Positions 34,722 through 44,241 of a stretch of DNA of 64,000 nt are shown here, piece by piece; the stretch's first letter is position 1; each line of letters begins with the position of its first letter. The position numbers and the translations under genes were made by a program. The stretch lies in assembly GCA_965246745.1 (NCBI GenBank), contig OZ251980.1, forward strand, positions 3,658,001 through 3,722,000. Direction: 5' to 3'. The DNA comes from JANXMY01 sp965246745. GTDB lineage: Bacteria > Armatimonadota > Armatimonadia > Armatimonadales > Capsulimonadaceae. The notes under the pieces are model-generated. The model ran no database searches, had not been told where the DNA came from, and saw nothing but the letters and a program-made list of their open reading frames with translations.

Positions 34722-37051
34722 GCCGCTTTGAGCTGGCTCGCCGCTTCGCGCCGGGGGGCGGCTGCGGGGGCGGCTTCGTCAATCTGGAACCGCCCCGCGC
34801 TTTGTTTCAGCCGCGCGGCGATCTCGGAAAGGTCCTGCGACGCTTCCGCCATCTGCGCCAGCGAGTCCGACTGGCGTGCTCCGGCGGCGGCGACACTCTG
34901 AATCGAAGACGCCACGGCATCGGCGGATGCCGACATTTCCGCCGCCGCCGCGCTTGCTTCCTCCACCACGGCGGCGACTTCCGCGATCTCGTGCGAAACT
35001 TTGTCCGAGGACGCCGTCATCTCCCCCGACGCGGCCAGAATGCCCGACACGCAGCCGCTGACGGCCCCGACCGACTGCTGAATGTTTGCCAGCGCCGCGC
35101 CCGCTTTTTCGGCCAGCCGGCTTCCGGTTTCCACTTTGCGGACGCCGCCGTCCATCGCGGCGACGGCGCACGCGGTTTGCGTCTGCACTTCCTCCACCAG
35201 CGCCTTGATTTCGGCGGTCGCGCCGCGCGAGCGGACGGCCAGCTTGCGGACTTCATCGGCGACCACCGCAAAGCCCCGGCCGGCGTCGCCGACACGGGCG
35301 GCTTCAATCGCGGCATTGAGCGCCAGCAGATTGGTCTGGTCGGCGATGTCTTCGATGGTGCCGACAATGGAGCCGATCTGCGCGGATGCCTGCCCGAGAG
35401 CGCCGATCACCTGCGCCGCTTCCTGCACGGTTTGGTTGATTTCCTGCATTCCGGCCAGCGATTGACCCACGGTGGTCCTACCCGCCTGCGCCGCTTCCTG
35501 CGCCGCGCCGACCGCCGCTGTCGCCTGCGCGGCATCTTCCGCCACCCCACGGACAGCCGCAGAAAGCGTTTGAAGCAGGTCCGCGCCCTCGGACACCGAG
35601 GCGGCTTGACGCATGCTGCCCTGCGCCACTTCGCCTGCGCCCGAGGCGGCCTGACTGCTGGCCGACACAATCCGCTGAACGCTGTGCGCGATCTCGGCGC
35701 TGACCGATTTGGACTGTCCTGCCGCCGTTTCCAGCGACTCGGACGCCGCGCCGACTTCAAGCGCCGTTTTTTGGAGGGAATGCACCAGATGGCCCAGCGA
35801 CGCCTGCGACGCATGAAACGAGCCGATGGTGGCCTGCGTGCGGGCGAGAACCGCATTGAATGTCTCCGCCACTGCGCCCAGCTCATCCCGCGAGCGGACA
35901 GTCAGCGGCAGGGTGATCGTTTGGACGCGGGCGGTCAGATCGCCGCGCTCCTGCGCCGAGATCGCCGCGCCGAGGTTGGCGACGCACACCCGGTTCAAGG
36001 AATCCATGCGTCCGGCCAGCGCTGCCAGCGCCTCGGTGGTGGAAGCGGACAATGCGGCCAGAAACGCCAGCGCCAGCGCCAGAAACAGCGCCGCTGCGCC
36101 GTCCACCGCCGCTCGCCGGACCAGAAATCCATGCAGCCGCTTTTCCAGCAGCGTGTCCAGCACTTCCTGCGCCGTGGAGCGGTACTGCGTGAGGGACGCG
36201 GCGGCGGAGTCGGACGCCGCGCTGAGGGCGGGAAGCGACGCGCGGGGCCGGACCGGCTCGATCATCTGCGATTGCAGGACGCCCAAAAAAGCGGTGGTTT
36301 GGGCGGCGGCGGCCGCCTGCGGGGCGTCCACCCCGGCTTTAACGGTGGAGTCGGACTGCTCGGCCTGCTGCAGCTCGCCTTGCAGAGTGGACATCGGCAG
36401 CGACGCCTGGGCGGACAAAACGGCAAGCTGCGTGCGCTCCGCTTGGGCCAGGGTGCGGCGCTGCGCGGCCCCGGCGGCCAGGTCGGCGGCGCGGCTGAGG
36501 CTGAGCGTGATTTTGGGAGTTTGGATCAGCACCGTGTCCATGATGTCGTAGGGGGCCACTTCAGGGTCAAGAAGCAGATTTGAGTTGGTGCCGACGGTCT
36601 GAATCAGCGCGTTCAGGTCGTCCGCAAAGGCCGTGGCGGCGGCGGCGCTTTTCGCGCCGCCGCCTTTGATCGCCGGCCACTGCGCTTTGAGCTTGCCCCA
36701 GTCGCCCGAGCATTTCAGCGGGCCGCCGAGCCGGCTGTCCACCGCGTCTACGGCGTCCATGTCCCGGTCAATTTTTTCCTCCTGCCCGGCCACGTCCGCC
36801 GGTGCCGCACCACGGCTGACCAGGCGCTGACGCAGCAGCACATCGTCCAGCAAAGTGCCGACAGGGCGCTCGTAAACCATGCCCAGCCGCTCCATACGGG
36901 TAAACTCAATGTTGGTATTGATTTCCGACTGAAAATAGTAAAACACCAGCGCCAGCGGGATCACAAACAGCGTGCCGACAACGGCGAACTTTCCGGCGAA
37001 CCGGAGCCGTGCCAGCAGCCGGGCGGCGGGCGTCAAAAGTTGGACAAGCAT
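34718..37051 (-). CDS. Methyl-accepting chemotaxis protein
   Basis: This 777-residue receptor has a first membrane helix at about 22-42 (FAVVGTLFVIPLALVFYYF) and a periplasmic region of about 280 residues with no recognised sensor fold. A second helix (AAALFLALALAFLAAL), a HAMP linker and a long cytoplasmic coiled coil follow. EDIADQTNLLALNAAIEAAR and GRGFAVVADEVRKLA form the CheA/CheW-binding tip. It ends QLKAA with no CheR-tethering pentapeptide. I start at ATG 37051. It is the last gene of the leftward che operon and lies just downstream of cheR. Confidence 0.9.
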   Translation of the reverse strand: MLVQLLTPAARLLARLRFAGKFAVVGTLFVIPLALVFYYFQSEINTNIEFTRMERLGMVYERPVGTLLDDVLLRQRLVSRGAAPADVAGQEEKIDRDMDAVDAVDSRLGGPLKCSGDWGKLKAQWPAIKGGGAKSAAAATAFADDLNALIQTVGTNSNLLLDPEVAPYDIMDTVLIQTPKITLSLSRAADLAAGAAQRRTLAQAERTQLAVLSAQASLPMSTLQGELQQAEQSDSTVKAGVDAPQAAAAAQTTAFLGVLQSQMIEPVRPRASLPALSAASDSAAASLTQYRSTAQEVLDTLLEKRLHGFLVRRAAVDGAAALFLALALAFLAALSASTTEALAALAGRMDSLNRVCVANLGAAISAQERGDLTARVQTITLPLTVRSRDELGAVAETFNAVLARTQATIGSFHASQASLGHLVHSLQKTALEVGAASESLETAAGQSKSVSAEIAHSVQRIVSASSQAASGAGEVAQGSMRQAASVSEGADLLQTLSAAVRGVAEDAAQATAAVGAAQEAAQAGRTTVGQSLAGMQEINQTVQEAAQVIGALGQASAQIGSIVGTIEDIADQTNLLALNAAIEAARVGDAGRGFAVVADEVRKLAVRSRGATAEIKALVEEVQTQTACAVAAMDGGVRKVETGSRLAEKAGAALANIQQSVGAVSGCVSGILAASGEMTASSDKVSHEIAEVAAVVEEASAAAAEMSASADAVASSIQSVAAAGARQSDSLAQMAEASQDLSEIAARLKQSAGRFQIDEAAPAAAPRREAASQLKAA

Positions 37052-37080
37052 AGGTTCCCTCGTGTGCGGAATGAGTGGTC

Positions 37081-37917
37081 TTAAAGAGGCTTTCGGTAGA
37101 AAAAGGGCCGGGCCAGCGCGTAGCCGATCCCGCGATGGTCGGACAGCCGCTCCGTGCCGCCGACAAACAAAATGCCGCCGGGCCGCAGGGCCTGGTAAAA
37201 GCCCCGGTAAATCCGCTCTTTGGCTTCGTCGTTGAAATAAATGACGACGTTGCGGCACAAAATCAGATCGTGCTCGGCAGCCGGGTACGGGCCGGCCAGC
37301 AGGTCGTGCGGCTTGAACTTGACTTTCGAGCGCAAATGGAGCTTCGGCTGATAATTGCCGCCGATCTCGTAAAAATGGGCGTCCCGCCGGGCCGAAGAAA
37401 TGTTCAGCATGTCCGCCGCGCTGAAATAAGGCCGCTCGGCACGCGCCAGCACGGTCAGGTCCAGGTCGGTGCCCTGAATCCGGTGCGCGGCGGCCGGTGC
37501 GGCTTCATGCAGCAGCATGGCGACGGTGTACGCTTCCGCGCCGTAGGAGCAGCCGGCGCTCCAAACCGACAGCGGGCCGCCGTTCCGGCGGGCCAGCAGC
37601 TCCGGCAGAATGGCCGATGCCAGCTCCCCGAAGCGCTCCGGGTTCCGCAGCAGCTCGGTGACATTGATCGTCATGCAGTCCAAAAACTCGGCCAGCGCCG
37701 CCGAGTCGCGCTCCATTTTTCCGGCATAGGCGGCAAACGACAGGCAGCCGGCTTTTTCGGCGTGCGCGGCCAGCCGGCGGCGCATCTGGTCCCCTTTGTA
37801 GTGGCTGAGCTGAATGCCGGTTTTGGCCGTGACGCGCTGCTGAAAGCCGGCAAAGTCCGCTTCGCCGAACGGGGCGGAAATCGGGCTAGGCAGCAACGGC
37901 GGCCTCGCTTCCCGCAC
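37081..37917 (-). CDS. cheR: Chemotaxis protein methyltransferase CheR
   Basis: This 278-residue protein has the N-terminal helical domain (GDQMRRRLAAHAEKAG), INVTELLRNPERF, and an S-adenosylmethionine site in GCSYGAEAYTVAMLL. LILCRNVVIYFNDEAKERIYRG and RPGGILFVGGTERL follow. It methylates glutamates on chemoreceptors. The usual GCSTGEEPYS reads GCSYGAEAYT here, changing a residue near the cofactor. Its start lies inside cheA; GTG 37917 has GGGGGAAG upstream, and TTG 37896 is an alternative. Neither receptor in this operon has a C-terminal docking pentapeptide. Confidence 0.88.
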   Translation of the reverse strand: MREARPPLLPSPISAPFGEADFAGFQQRVTAKTGIQLSHYKGDQMRRRLAAHAEKAGCLSFAAYAGKMERDSAALAEFLDCMTINVTELLRNPERFGELASAILPELLARRNGGPLSVWSAGCSYGAEAYTVAMLLHEAAPAAAHRIQGTDLDLTVLARAERPYFSAADMLNISSARRDAHFYEIGGNYQPKLHLRSKVKFKPHDLLAGPYPAAEHDLILCRNVVIYFNDEAKERIYRGFYQALRPGGILFVGGTERLSDHRGIGYALARPFFYRKPL

Positions 37918-40057
37918 GGCTGGCTTCCCCCGCGCGGCCTGTTTCTGACGCGCGGCCTGCGTCCTGCACCTGCTCGACCGCTTTGGCGACATCCACAATC
38001 AGCGCCACCTGGCCGTCGCCGAGAATGGTCGCGCCGGCGAGGCCCGGAATGTCGCCCAGCAGCGTGCCCATAGACTTGATCACCACTTCCTGCTCGCCCA
38101 CCAGGGCGTCCACACACAGTCCGACCTGCCGGTCGCCGAGGCCGACCACCACCACATACGCGTCGTCCGCCACTTTGGGGGAGCGCCCGCCCGCCTCGGC
38201 GCTCAGCAGGGCGCTCAGGTCCATCAAAGGAATAGTGCGCCCGCGCAGGCTGATCACCGGCCGGCCGCCCAGGGTGCGCGGCCGGGTTTCCCCTTCGGCG
38301 GACCCCAGCCGCAGCATCTCCACAATGCTGCCCAGCGACAGCACATAGGTCCCGCCGCCGGACTTTGCCAGGATCGCCCGGACAATCGCCAGGGTCAGCG
38401 GCAGGTGGATCGTAAACCGGCTGCCGACGCCGACCGTGCTTTCCACCAGCACCCGGCCGCCGATTTTTTCGAGATTGGATTTCACAATGTCCATGCCGAC
38501 CCCGCGCCCGGAAATGTCCGACAGCGCGGCGGCGGTGGAAAAGCCGGAGCCGAAAATCAGGCCGAGCGCATCCCGGTCGCTCATCAGCGCCGCCGCCGCC
38601 GGGGTCAGGAGGTTTTTGCGGATCGCCGATTCTTTGAGCTTCTCCGGGTCCATGCCCCGGCCGTCGTCGGTGATCTCAATCACAATCTGGTTCTGCTCGT
38701 GCCGCGCCGACAGGGTGACCCGCCCCTGCGCCGGCTTGCCGGCGGCGGCGCGGCCTTCGGGCGTCTCGATCCCGTGGTCCACCGAGTTCCGGAGCAGATG
38801 GATCAGCGGGTCGCCGAGCGACTCCAGCACCGTCCGGTCCAGCTCGGTTTCGCCGCCGGTGATCTCAAAGCGCACATCCTTGCCGGTTTTCTGGGCCAGA
38901 TCGCGCACCATGCGCGGCAGGCGCTGAAACACGCCGTCAATCGGCAGCATCCGCGTTTTCATGATCTGGTCTTGCAGCTCGGCGGTGACCCGCGCAATCC
39001 GATGCGTGGTTTCCAAAAGCTGCGCCGCTTCGTGGTCGTGCGGGTAGCGCCGGTGCAGGTCCGCGCAGAACTGATGCACCTGCGCCCGCTCGATCACCAG
39101 CTCGCCGACCAGGTTCAGCAGGGTATCCAGCCGGGACACTTCCACCCGGATTGTCTGCGCCTGCGCGGCCTGCGGCGCGGGGGCGGCCGCCGCCTCCGGC
39201 TGTTCCGGGGCGGCCGCCGTCGGAGCAGGGGTAGGTGCGGCAGGTGCAGCGGGGGCGGGCGCGGCGGGGGCGGGCACGGCTCCCCAGGGCTGCACGGTGC
39301 CGGCTTCGATTTCCGAGACCGTGCCGAGGGCCTGCTCGACCGTCTCAAGGGGCACTTCCGACGCCAGCAGCAGCCGGAACGTCCGCTCGAATTCTTCCGC
39401 TTCCAGCTTTTCTTCCGGCGGGTCGGCGGCCAGCACCGCGCCGAGCGGCTCCAAAGCGCCGAGCACCATCCAGGCCCGAATAGATTTCATCAAGCATTCT
39501 TCGGACAGCGTGACCGTCACCTGAAACACCGACAACCCGGACTCGCGGGCGGCCTCGAGCGTCGCCCGCTCGTGGTCGGCCAGCGGAAACTCCGGCAGGG
39601 ACGCGGAAGCGGCGGGGGCGGGGACGCTCGCGTCGGGGGTCGCTGCCGGCGCGGCGTCGCCGGTCCGCAGGGCGTTAAGCCGGGCGACCAGCGCCCCGAT
39701 GTCGTGCCCGGACGCGCCGGCATCGCTGCCCGACGCCGCCACGGTGTCCACCAGGCCGTTCAAGGCGTCCAGGCACGCCAGCAGGGCGTTGACAATCGGG
39801 GTGCTGACCGCCAGCGCGTCGTTTCGCAGGTCGTCGAGAATGTTTTCCATCTCGTGCGTCAGGTCGCCCACGGCCAGAAAGCCCATCGCGCGGCTCGAGC
39901 CTTTAAGCGTGTGGGCGGCCCGAAACAGCACTTGCAGCATTTCTTTGGTGTGGTTGCCGCGCTCCATCGCCAAAATGTTGGCTTCCAGCAGCGCAAGCTG
40001 CTCGCGTCCTTCGTCCAGAAAGACATCCAGATACTGAGACATGTCGGTCGTAGTCAT
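37886..40057 (-). CDS. cheA: Chemotaxis histidine kinase CheA
   Basis: This 723-residue kinase has an HPt domain with the phosphorylated His49 in FRAAHTLKGSSRAMG, then an Ala/Pro-rich linker and a probable receiver-docking domain. The dimerisation domain follows, then the ATPase domain with N-box HLLRNSVDHGIETPEGR and G-boxes DDGRGMDPEKL and GRGVGMDIVKSNLEKIGG. A C-terminal CheW-like domain comes last. It autophosphorylates under receptor control and passes phosphate to CheY and CheB. The C-terminus has an extra Gly/Ala/Arg-rich tail overlapping the cheR start. A 14-bp tandem repeat separates it from cheB. Confidence 0.95.
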   Translation of the reverse strand: MTTTDMSQYLDVFLDEGREQLALLEANILAMERGNHTKEMLQVLFRAAHTLKGSSRAMGFLAVGDLTHEMENILDDLRNDALAVSTPIVNALLACLDALNGLVDTVAASGSDAGASGHDIGALVARLNALRTGDAAPAATPDASVPAPAASASLPEFPLADHERATLEAARESGLSVFQVTVTLSEECLMKSIRAWMVLGALEPLGAVLAADPPEEKLEAEEFERTFRLLLASEVPLETVEQALGTVSEIEAGTVQPWGAVPAPAAPAPAAPAAPTPAPTAAAPEQPEAAAAPAPQAAQAQTIRVEVSRLDTLLNLVGELVIERAQVHQFCADLHRRYPHDHEAAQLLETTHRIARVTAELQDQIMKTRMLPIDGVFQRLPRMVRDLAQKTGKDVRFEITGGETELDRTVLESLGDPLIHLLRNSVDHGIETPEGRAAAGKPAQGRVTLSARHEQNQIVIEITDDGRGMDPEKLKESAIRKNLLTPAAAALMSDRDALGLIFGSGFSTAAALSDISGRGVGMDIVKSNLEKIGGRVLVESTVGVGSRFTIHLPLTLAIVRAILAKSGGGTYVLSLGSIVEMLRLGSAEGETRPRTLGGRPVISLRGRTIPLMDLSALLSAEAGGRSPKVADDAYVVVVGLGDRQVGLCVDALVGEQEVVIKSMGTLLGDIPGLAGATILGDGQVALIVDVAKAVEQVQDAGRASETGRAGEASRAGSEAAVAA

Positions 40058-40072
40058 GGTTTTTTCTCGTGT

Positions 40073-40128
40073 GGGAGTGCGTGTTCGGGAGTGCGTGTTC
40101 GGAAATGCGTGTCAAGAAGTGCGTGTTA
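40073..40128. repeat. 14-bp tandem repeat between cheB and cheA
   Basis: Four units (two exact GGGAGTGCGTGTTC at 40073 and 40087, then two degenerate at 40101 and 40115). The last unit contains the cheB stop codon on the minus strand, as at other gene ends in this window. Confidence 0.75.
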
Positions 40129-41202
40129 AAACGCGCGGGCGCAGGCTTGGGCAATCGCCGGGGCGATCTCCGGCAGCGGCAGCAGGCGATGCACGCCGCC
40201 GATCTCAAACGCGGCTTTGGGCATGCCGTACACGACGCAGGTGGACTCGTCTTCGGCCAGGGTCAAGCCGCCCTTGTCGGCGGTCAGCTTCATGCCCCTC
40301 GCCCCGTCGCGGCCCATGCCGGTCAGCAGCACGGCCAGCAGGCGCGGCCCGTAAAGCTGGGCCAGCGAAGACAGCGTGATGTCCACCGCCGGACGGACCC
40401 CGTGGATCGGCGGCTCGTCGGTCAAATGCGCGACCCCGGCGGAGTCAAAGACCAGGTGACGGCCGCCGGGCGCGACCAAAATCTCGCCGGGCCGCAGCCG
40501 GTCGCCGGAGGCGGCTTCCCGCACCCGAAACGGCGACATCTGCTCGAGGCGCTGCGCGAGAGAGGCCGTAAAGCCCGGCGGCATGTGCTGAACAATCACA
40601 ATCGGCACGGCAAGGTCCGCCGGCAGCAGCGGCACCAGCGCTTGCAGCGCTCGCGGGCCGCCGGTGGACGCCCCAATCGCCAGCGCCGCGATTTTGCCGC
40701 CTGCCGGGCGGGGCGGGGCGGCGGCGGTTTGGGCGGCGGGCTTCTCGGCGGCTGCCGGACGCGCGGCTTTCGGCGCAAGCCGCGCTCCGGCGGCGGCTTT
40801 AACTTTGGCGGTCAGCTCGGCGGCGACTTTTTCAATGTCCAGGCTGATGGACCCGGACGGCTTGCCGACAAAGTCCACTGCGCCGCCGTCCAGGCAGCGC
40901 AGGGTGGCGTCGGCCCCCGCCTGAGTCAGCGACGACAGCATGACGACCGGGGTGGGGGGGCGGCGGCGCATGATCTCGGCCAGCGCCCCGAGGCCGTCCA
41001 GGACCGGCATTTCTATGTCGAGCGTGACGACATCAGGCCGCAGGGCGTCGAGCTTCACCAGCGCATCCGCGCCGTCGCGGGCCTGCCCGGCGACGCACAG
41101 CGCCGGGTCGCGGCTCAGAATCTCGGTGACGACTTTTCGCATAAACGCGGAGTCGTCCACGACCAAAACGCGGATTGGGGCTTGCGGCGTGGGGAGCGTC
41201 AT
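40126..41202 (-). CDS. cheB: Chemotaxis response regulator, methylesterase CheB
   Basis: This 358-residue protein has an N-terminal receiver domain (VLVVDDSAFMRK, phosphoacceptor Asp62 in VVTLDIEMP), an Ala/Pro-rich linker and a C-terminal methylesterase domain. The catalytic Ser is in GASTGGPRALQ, the His in VQHMPPGFTASLAQRL and the Asp in LTGMGRDGARGM. It removes methyl groups from receptors when phosphorylated by CheA, opposing CheR. The start overlaps the cheW stop by four bases (ATGA), so the two are coupled. Confidence 0.95.
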   Translation of the reverse strand: MTLPTPQAPIRVLVVDDSAFMRKVVTEILSRDPALCVAGQARDGADALVKLDALRPDVVTLDIEMPVLDGLGALAEIMRRRPPTPVVMLSSLTQAGADATLRCLDGGAVDFVGKPSGSISLDIEKVAAELTAKVKAAAGARLAPKAARPAAAEKPAAQTAAAPPRPAGGKIAALAIGASTGGPRALQALVPLLPADLAVPIVIVQHMPPGFTASLAQRLEQMSPFRVREAASGDRLRPGEILVAPGGRHLVFDSAGVAHLTDEPPIHGVRPAVDITLSSLAQLYGPRLLAVLLTGMGRDGARGMKLTADKGGLTLAEDESTCVVYGMPKAAFEIGGVHRLLPLPEIAPAIAQACARAF

Positions 41203-41744
41203 CGGGCCGCTCCCACAGAGTCCAGCACTTCGGGAACGTCGAGCAGCAGGATCAAGCGGCCGTCTTTTTGGCCGCCGTTCTTGTTTTGGTCGGGGCCGGA
41301 CGGCGCGGGGACCCGCCCGATGCCTGCCAGGCAGCGCCGGTCCGCCGCGCCGAGCAGCGCCGCCGCCGGCTCAATCGCGCTGTCGTCAATCCGCAACACT
41401 TCCGAAACGCCGTCCACCACAAGGCCGGCGGCCTGACCCCCGGCCTCGACAATCACAATCCGCGACTGCTTCGCGTCGTCGGCGGGGAGCGGCGGCAGTC
41501 CGAAGCGGGCACGCAGGTCCAGCACCGGCAGGATGCGGCCCCGCAGGTTCATCACGCCACGCACATACGCCGGCACGTTCGGCACCTGCGTGATCGGCTG
41601 CGGGGTCAGCACGGTATGAATGGCGGCGATGTCCACGCCGTAAATCTCGTCGCCGAGGTGCAGCGCCGCCACCTGGCGGCTTGTCCCGCGCGGCGTCTCG
41701 CCGCCAAGCGCGGCGGCGTCAGGCGTTTCGAGTGTTGCAGTCAT
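41199..41744 (-). CDS. cheW: Chemotaxis coupling protein CheW
   Basis: This 181-residue protein is a CheW domain with a 25-residue N-terminal extension. Its core carries ALHLGDEIYGVDIAAIHTV, MNLRGRILPVLDLRARFGL and GLVVDGVSEVLRI. CheW links receptors to CheA. The C-terminus includes a longer polar loop (near PSGPDQNKNGGQKDG) before the final strand. It lies between an MCP gene and cheB, overlapping the latter. Confidence 0.92.
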   Translation of the reverse strand: MTATLETPDAAALGGETPRGTSRQVAALHLGDEIYGVDIAAIHTVLTPQPITQVPNVPAYVRGVMNLRGRILPVLDLRARFGLPPLPADDAKQSRIVIVEAGGQAAGLVVDGVSEVLRIDDSAIEPAAALLGAADRRCLAGIGRVPAPSGPDQNKNGGQKDGRLILLLDVPEVLDSVGAAR

Positions 41745-41766
41745 TGTTTGCTCCTTTGCGGGTCCG

Positions 41767-43752
41767 TCAGGCGACTTTTTGCAGGGTCAGCGCGGTTTTT
41801 CGGCTCGCCGCCGGCGCGGCGGCCGGGGCCGGCGCTTCGCCGCCGGTGAACTGGAACCGGGCAATCAGCGCGGACAAAGTCGCCGACACTTCGGTCAGCT
41901 TGCCTGCCGACAGGACCAGATCGTCCACCGCCGCGCTTTGCTGCGCCGTGGTGCCGGAGACAGTCGCGACCGACGCCGAAACCTGCTCCGCCGACGCCGA
42001 CATTTCTTCGGCGGCGGCGCTGCTTTCCTCGACCACGGCCGCGACATCGGCGATTGTCCGCGCGACTTCATCCGACGCCGCCGACATTTCTTCCGATGTG
42101 ACGCAAATTCGGTGAACCCGCTCGGTCACGGTCGCGACAATCGCTTGGATTTGGGTCAGCGCGTCGCCCGCCTGCTCGGCCAGCGCGGTTTTGGCGGCCA
42201 CTTCGCGGACTCCGCCTTCCATCGCCGCGACCGCCTGGGCGGTCTGCGACTGCACGGTTTCAATCAAGCCGCCGATTTCCTCGGTTGCGCCGCGCGACCG
42301 CTCGGCCAGCTTGCGGACTTCATCGGCGACCACCGCAAAGCCCCGTCCGGCGTCGCCGGCCCGCGCCGCTTCAATCGCGGCGTTCAAGGCCAGTAGGTTG
42401 GTCTGGTCGGCGATGTCTTCAATCGTTTGCACAATCGTGCCGATCTGCTGGGACGATGCGCCGAGGGCTTGAATGACTTCCGCCGACCCGGCAATGGTTT
42501 TTTGGATGGCGTGCATGCCGGCGACGGTTTCCCGCACCGAGTCCGCGCCGGTCTGCGCCGCCCGCGTCGCATCGTCGGCGGCCTGCTCGGCGGTTTCGGA
42601 GTCTTTGGCGACCCCGCGCACGGCCTGGGCCAAATCGGCGACCCGCTCCGCGCCGGCGCTGATGGACGCCGCCTGGGCGGCGCTGCCGGAGGCGACTTCG
42701 CCGGCCCCGCGTGCGGACTGCTCGGAAGCCATGCTGACTTCGTGCATGGTCGCCGTGATTTCCTCGGTCGCTGCGCCGAGCCGGCGGCTGGTGCCCGACA
42801 GCGAGTGCGCCGCACCGTCCACCTCGGCCGCCGACTGCTGCATGGCGTCCATCAGCGTGCTTAAACCCGCCTGGGACTGGCGGAACGAGCCGATAGTGCT
42901 TTGCATCTTGACCAGCATCTCGTTGAAGATGTGGGCCAGGTGTCCGAACTCATCGCGCGACGTGTTGGTCAGCGGGTGTGTGCCGGTGACAATCGGCACC
43001 GTGAGGTCCCCCTGCTCCAGCGCCGACACGGCCGCGCCCAGGTTCTGAATACAGATCGTGTTGAGGCTGCTGATGCGCTCGGTGACTTGAGCCAGCGTGC
43101 CGGTCATGTAGCGGGTCGTGGTCACGGCGATGACAATCCCGATCAGCAGCGACAGCGCCAGCATTCCGAAAATCAGCGCCCGCGTGGAGCTGTAAGCCGC
43201 CTGCGCCTTCGCGGCGTACTCCTCGGCGTGCGTTTTGTTCCAGGTATCCATTTCTCCCATCGCATCCCGCACGCGGCTGAATTGCGCTTTCATGGGGCCG
43301 CGCATCAGCGCCTCGCTTTGTGTCAGGCTGCCTTTGCGCTGAGCTTCGGTCAGGCCGGCGTTCATGGCAACATAGCTTTGCCATTCGGCATGCAGTGTTT
43401 CCAGATTGTGCTTGTCCTGCGGGTAAAAAGTCGTCGCGCCGTATTCCTGGAACCCCTGCTCCGCAGCGGCCCGCGCGTGCTCCATATCCGCTTCGGCTTG
43501 GGCTTTGTCCGCCGGGGCCGTGCTGGTGATAAGGCGGTACTCGACAATGCGGTACTGGCTGATATTGTCCTGCATCTTGTGCATCGCCAGCAGTCCATCC
43601 ACGGAGTCGGCGATGATGTCCCCGCTCACTTTGTTCATTTGCGCCATGCGTGCCACGGCGACAGTCGCCACCAGGGCGGTGAAAATCAGGCACAAGCCGA
43701 AGCCGAAGGTCAGCTTGCGGGCGATTTTCAGATTGTAAAACCAGTTCATCAA
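41767..43752 (-). CDS. Methyl-accepting chemotaxis protein (four-helix-bundle type)
   Basis: This 661-residue receptor has a first membrane helix (LTFGFGLCLIFTALVATVAV) and a periplasmic four-helix-bundle-like domain of about 160 residues. The second helix is IFGMLALSLLIGIVIAVTTT, followed by HAMP and a cytoplasmic signalling domain with EDIADQTNLLALNAAIEAAR and GRGFAVVADEVRKLAER. The four-helix sensor class binds small ligands, but the ligand cannot be told. No CheR docking pentapeptide is present at the C-terminus (LTLQKVA). It is the only receptor between cheX and cheW. Confidence 0.93.
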   Translation of the reverse strand: MMNWFYNLKIARKLTFGFGLCLIFTALVATVAVARMAQMNKVSGDIIADSVDGLLAMHKMQDNISQYRIVEYRLITSTAPADKAQAEADMEHARAAAEQGFQEYGATTFYPQDKHNLETLHAEWQSYVAMNAGLTEAQRKGSLTQSEALMRGPMKAQFSRVRDAMGEMDTWNKTHAEEYAAKAQAAYSSTRALIFGMLALSLLIGIVIAVTTTRYMTGTLAQVTERISSLNTICIQNLGAAVSALEQGDLTVPIVTGTHPLTNTSRDEFGHLAHIFNEMLVKMQSTIGSFRQSQAGLSTLMDAMQQSAAEVDGAAHSLSGTSRRLGAATEEITATMHEVSMASEQSARGAGEVASGSAAQAASISAGAERVADLAQAVRGVAKDSETAEQAADDATRAAQTGADSVRETVAGMHAIQKTIAGSAEVIQALGASSQQIGTIVQTIEDIADQTNLLALNAAIEAARAGDAGRGFAVVADEVRKLAERSRGATEEIGGLIETVQSQTAQAVAAMEGGVREVAAKTALAEQAGDALTQIQAIVATVTERVHRICVTSEEMSAASDEVARTIADVAAVVEESSAAAEEMSASAEQVSASVATVSGTTAQQSAAVDDLVLSAGKLTEVSATLSALIARFQFTGGEAPAPAAAPAASRKTALTLQKVA

Positions 43753-43767
43753 AGTTTCCTTGTTTCG

Positions 43768-44232
43768 CTATTTTTTGCCTTGCAGGCCGACAGTGATGCT
43801 GACGGGGCCTTTGCTGGTGCTGAGGCGGATCACAATGGCGGGAATGGACAGTGTGCTGATCTCGACATTGGTGCCGCGAATAATGGTCGGCGGCGTGATG
43901 TCGCACACCAGCCCGGCATCGTGCAGGTGCTGCATCGCGCCGCCGCTGATCATGTTGCCCAGCTCGGCGATGGCGCTGGCCGCCAGGGCGTCAAATGTCT
44001 TGATCGGCTCGCCGAGCATGTGGGACGCAATCTGGTCCGCCACAATCAGCGACATGCCGTAGATGACCTGCCCCTGCGCCTGCCCGGTCACGCCGCAGAC
44101 GACGTTGCACTGCTCGCTGGTGAACGACGACGGCTGGGCCGCCATGCCTTCTCGGACCGGCATCTCGCCGAGCACCATTTCCAGGACGGAGTAAGCGCCT
44201 GCCAGAAAGGAATTGATATATTCCGCTTTCAT
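43768..44232 (-). CDS. cheX: Chemotaxis phosphatase CheX
   Basis: This 154-residue protein fits the CheC/CheX/FliY family and is CheX-like in length. It has one ExxN-type catalytic motif in SAIAELGNMISGGAM and the conserved ending PAIVIRLSTSKGPVSITVGL. CheX dephosphorylates CheY-P and resets the signal; dimers form through edge strands. There is no cheZ or cheD here, so this is the likely signal-termination enzyme. It follows cheY by nine bases. Confidence 0.82.
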   Translation of the reverse strand: MKAEYINSFLAGAYSVLEMVLGEMPVREGMAAQPSSFTSEQCNVVCGVTGQAQGQVIYGMSLIVADQIASHMLGEPIKTFDALAASAIAELGNMISGGAMQHLHDAGLVCDITPPTIIRGTNVEISTLSIPAIVIRLSTSKGPVSITVGLQGKK

Positions 44233-44241
44233 TGTGTTGCC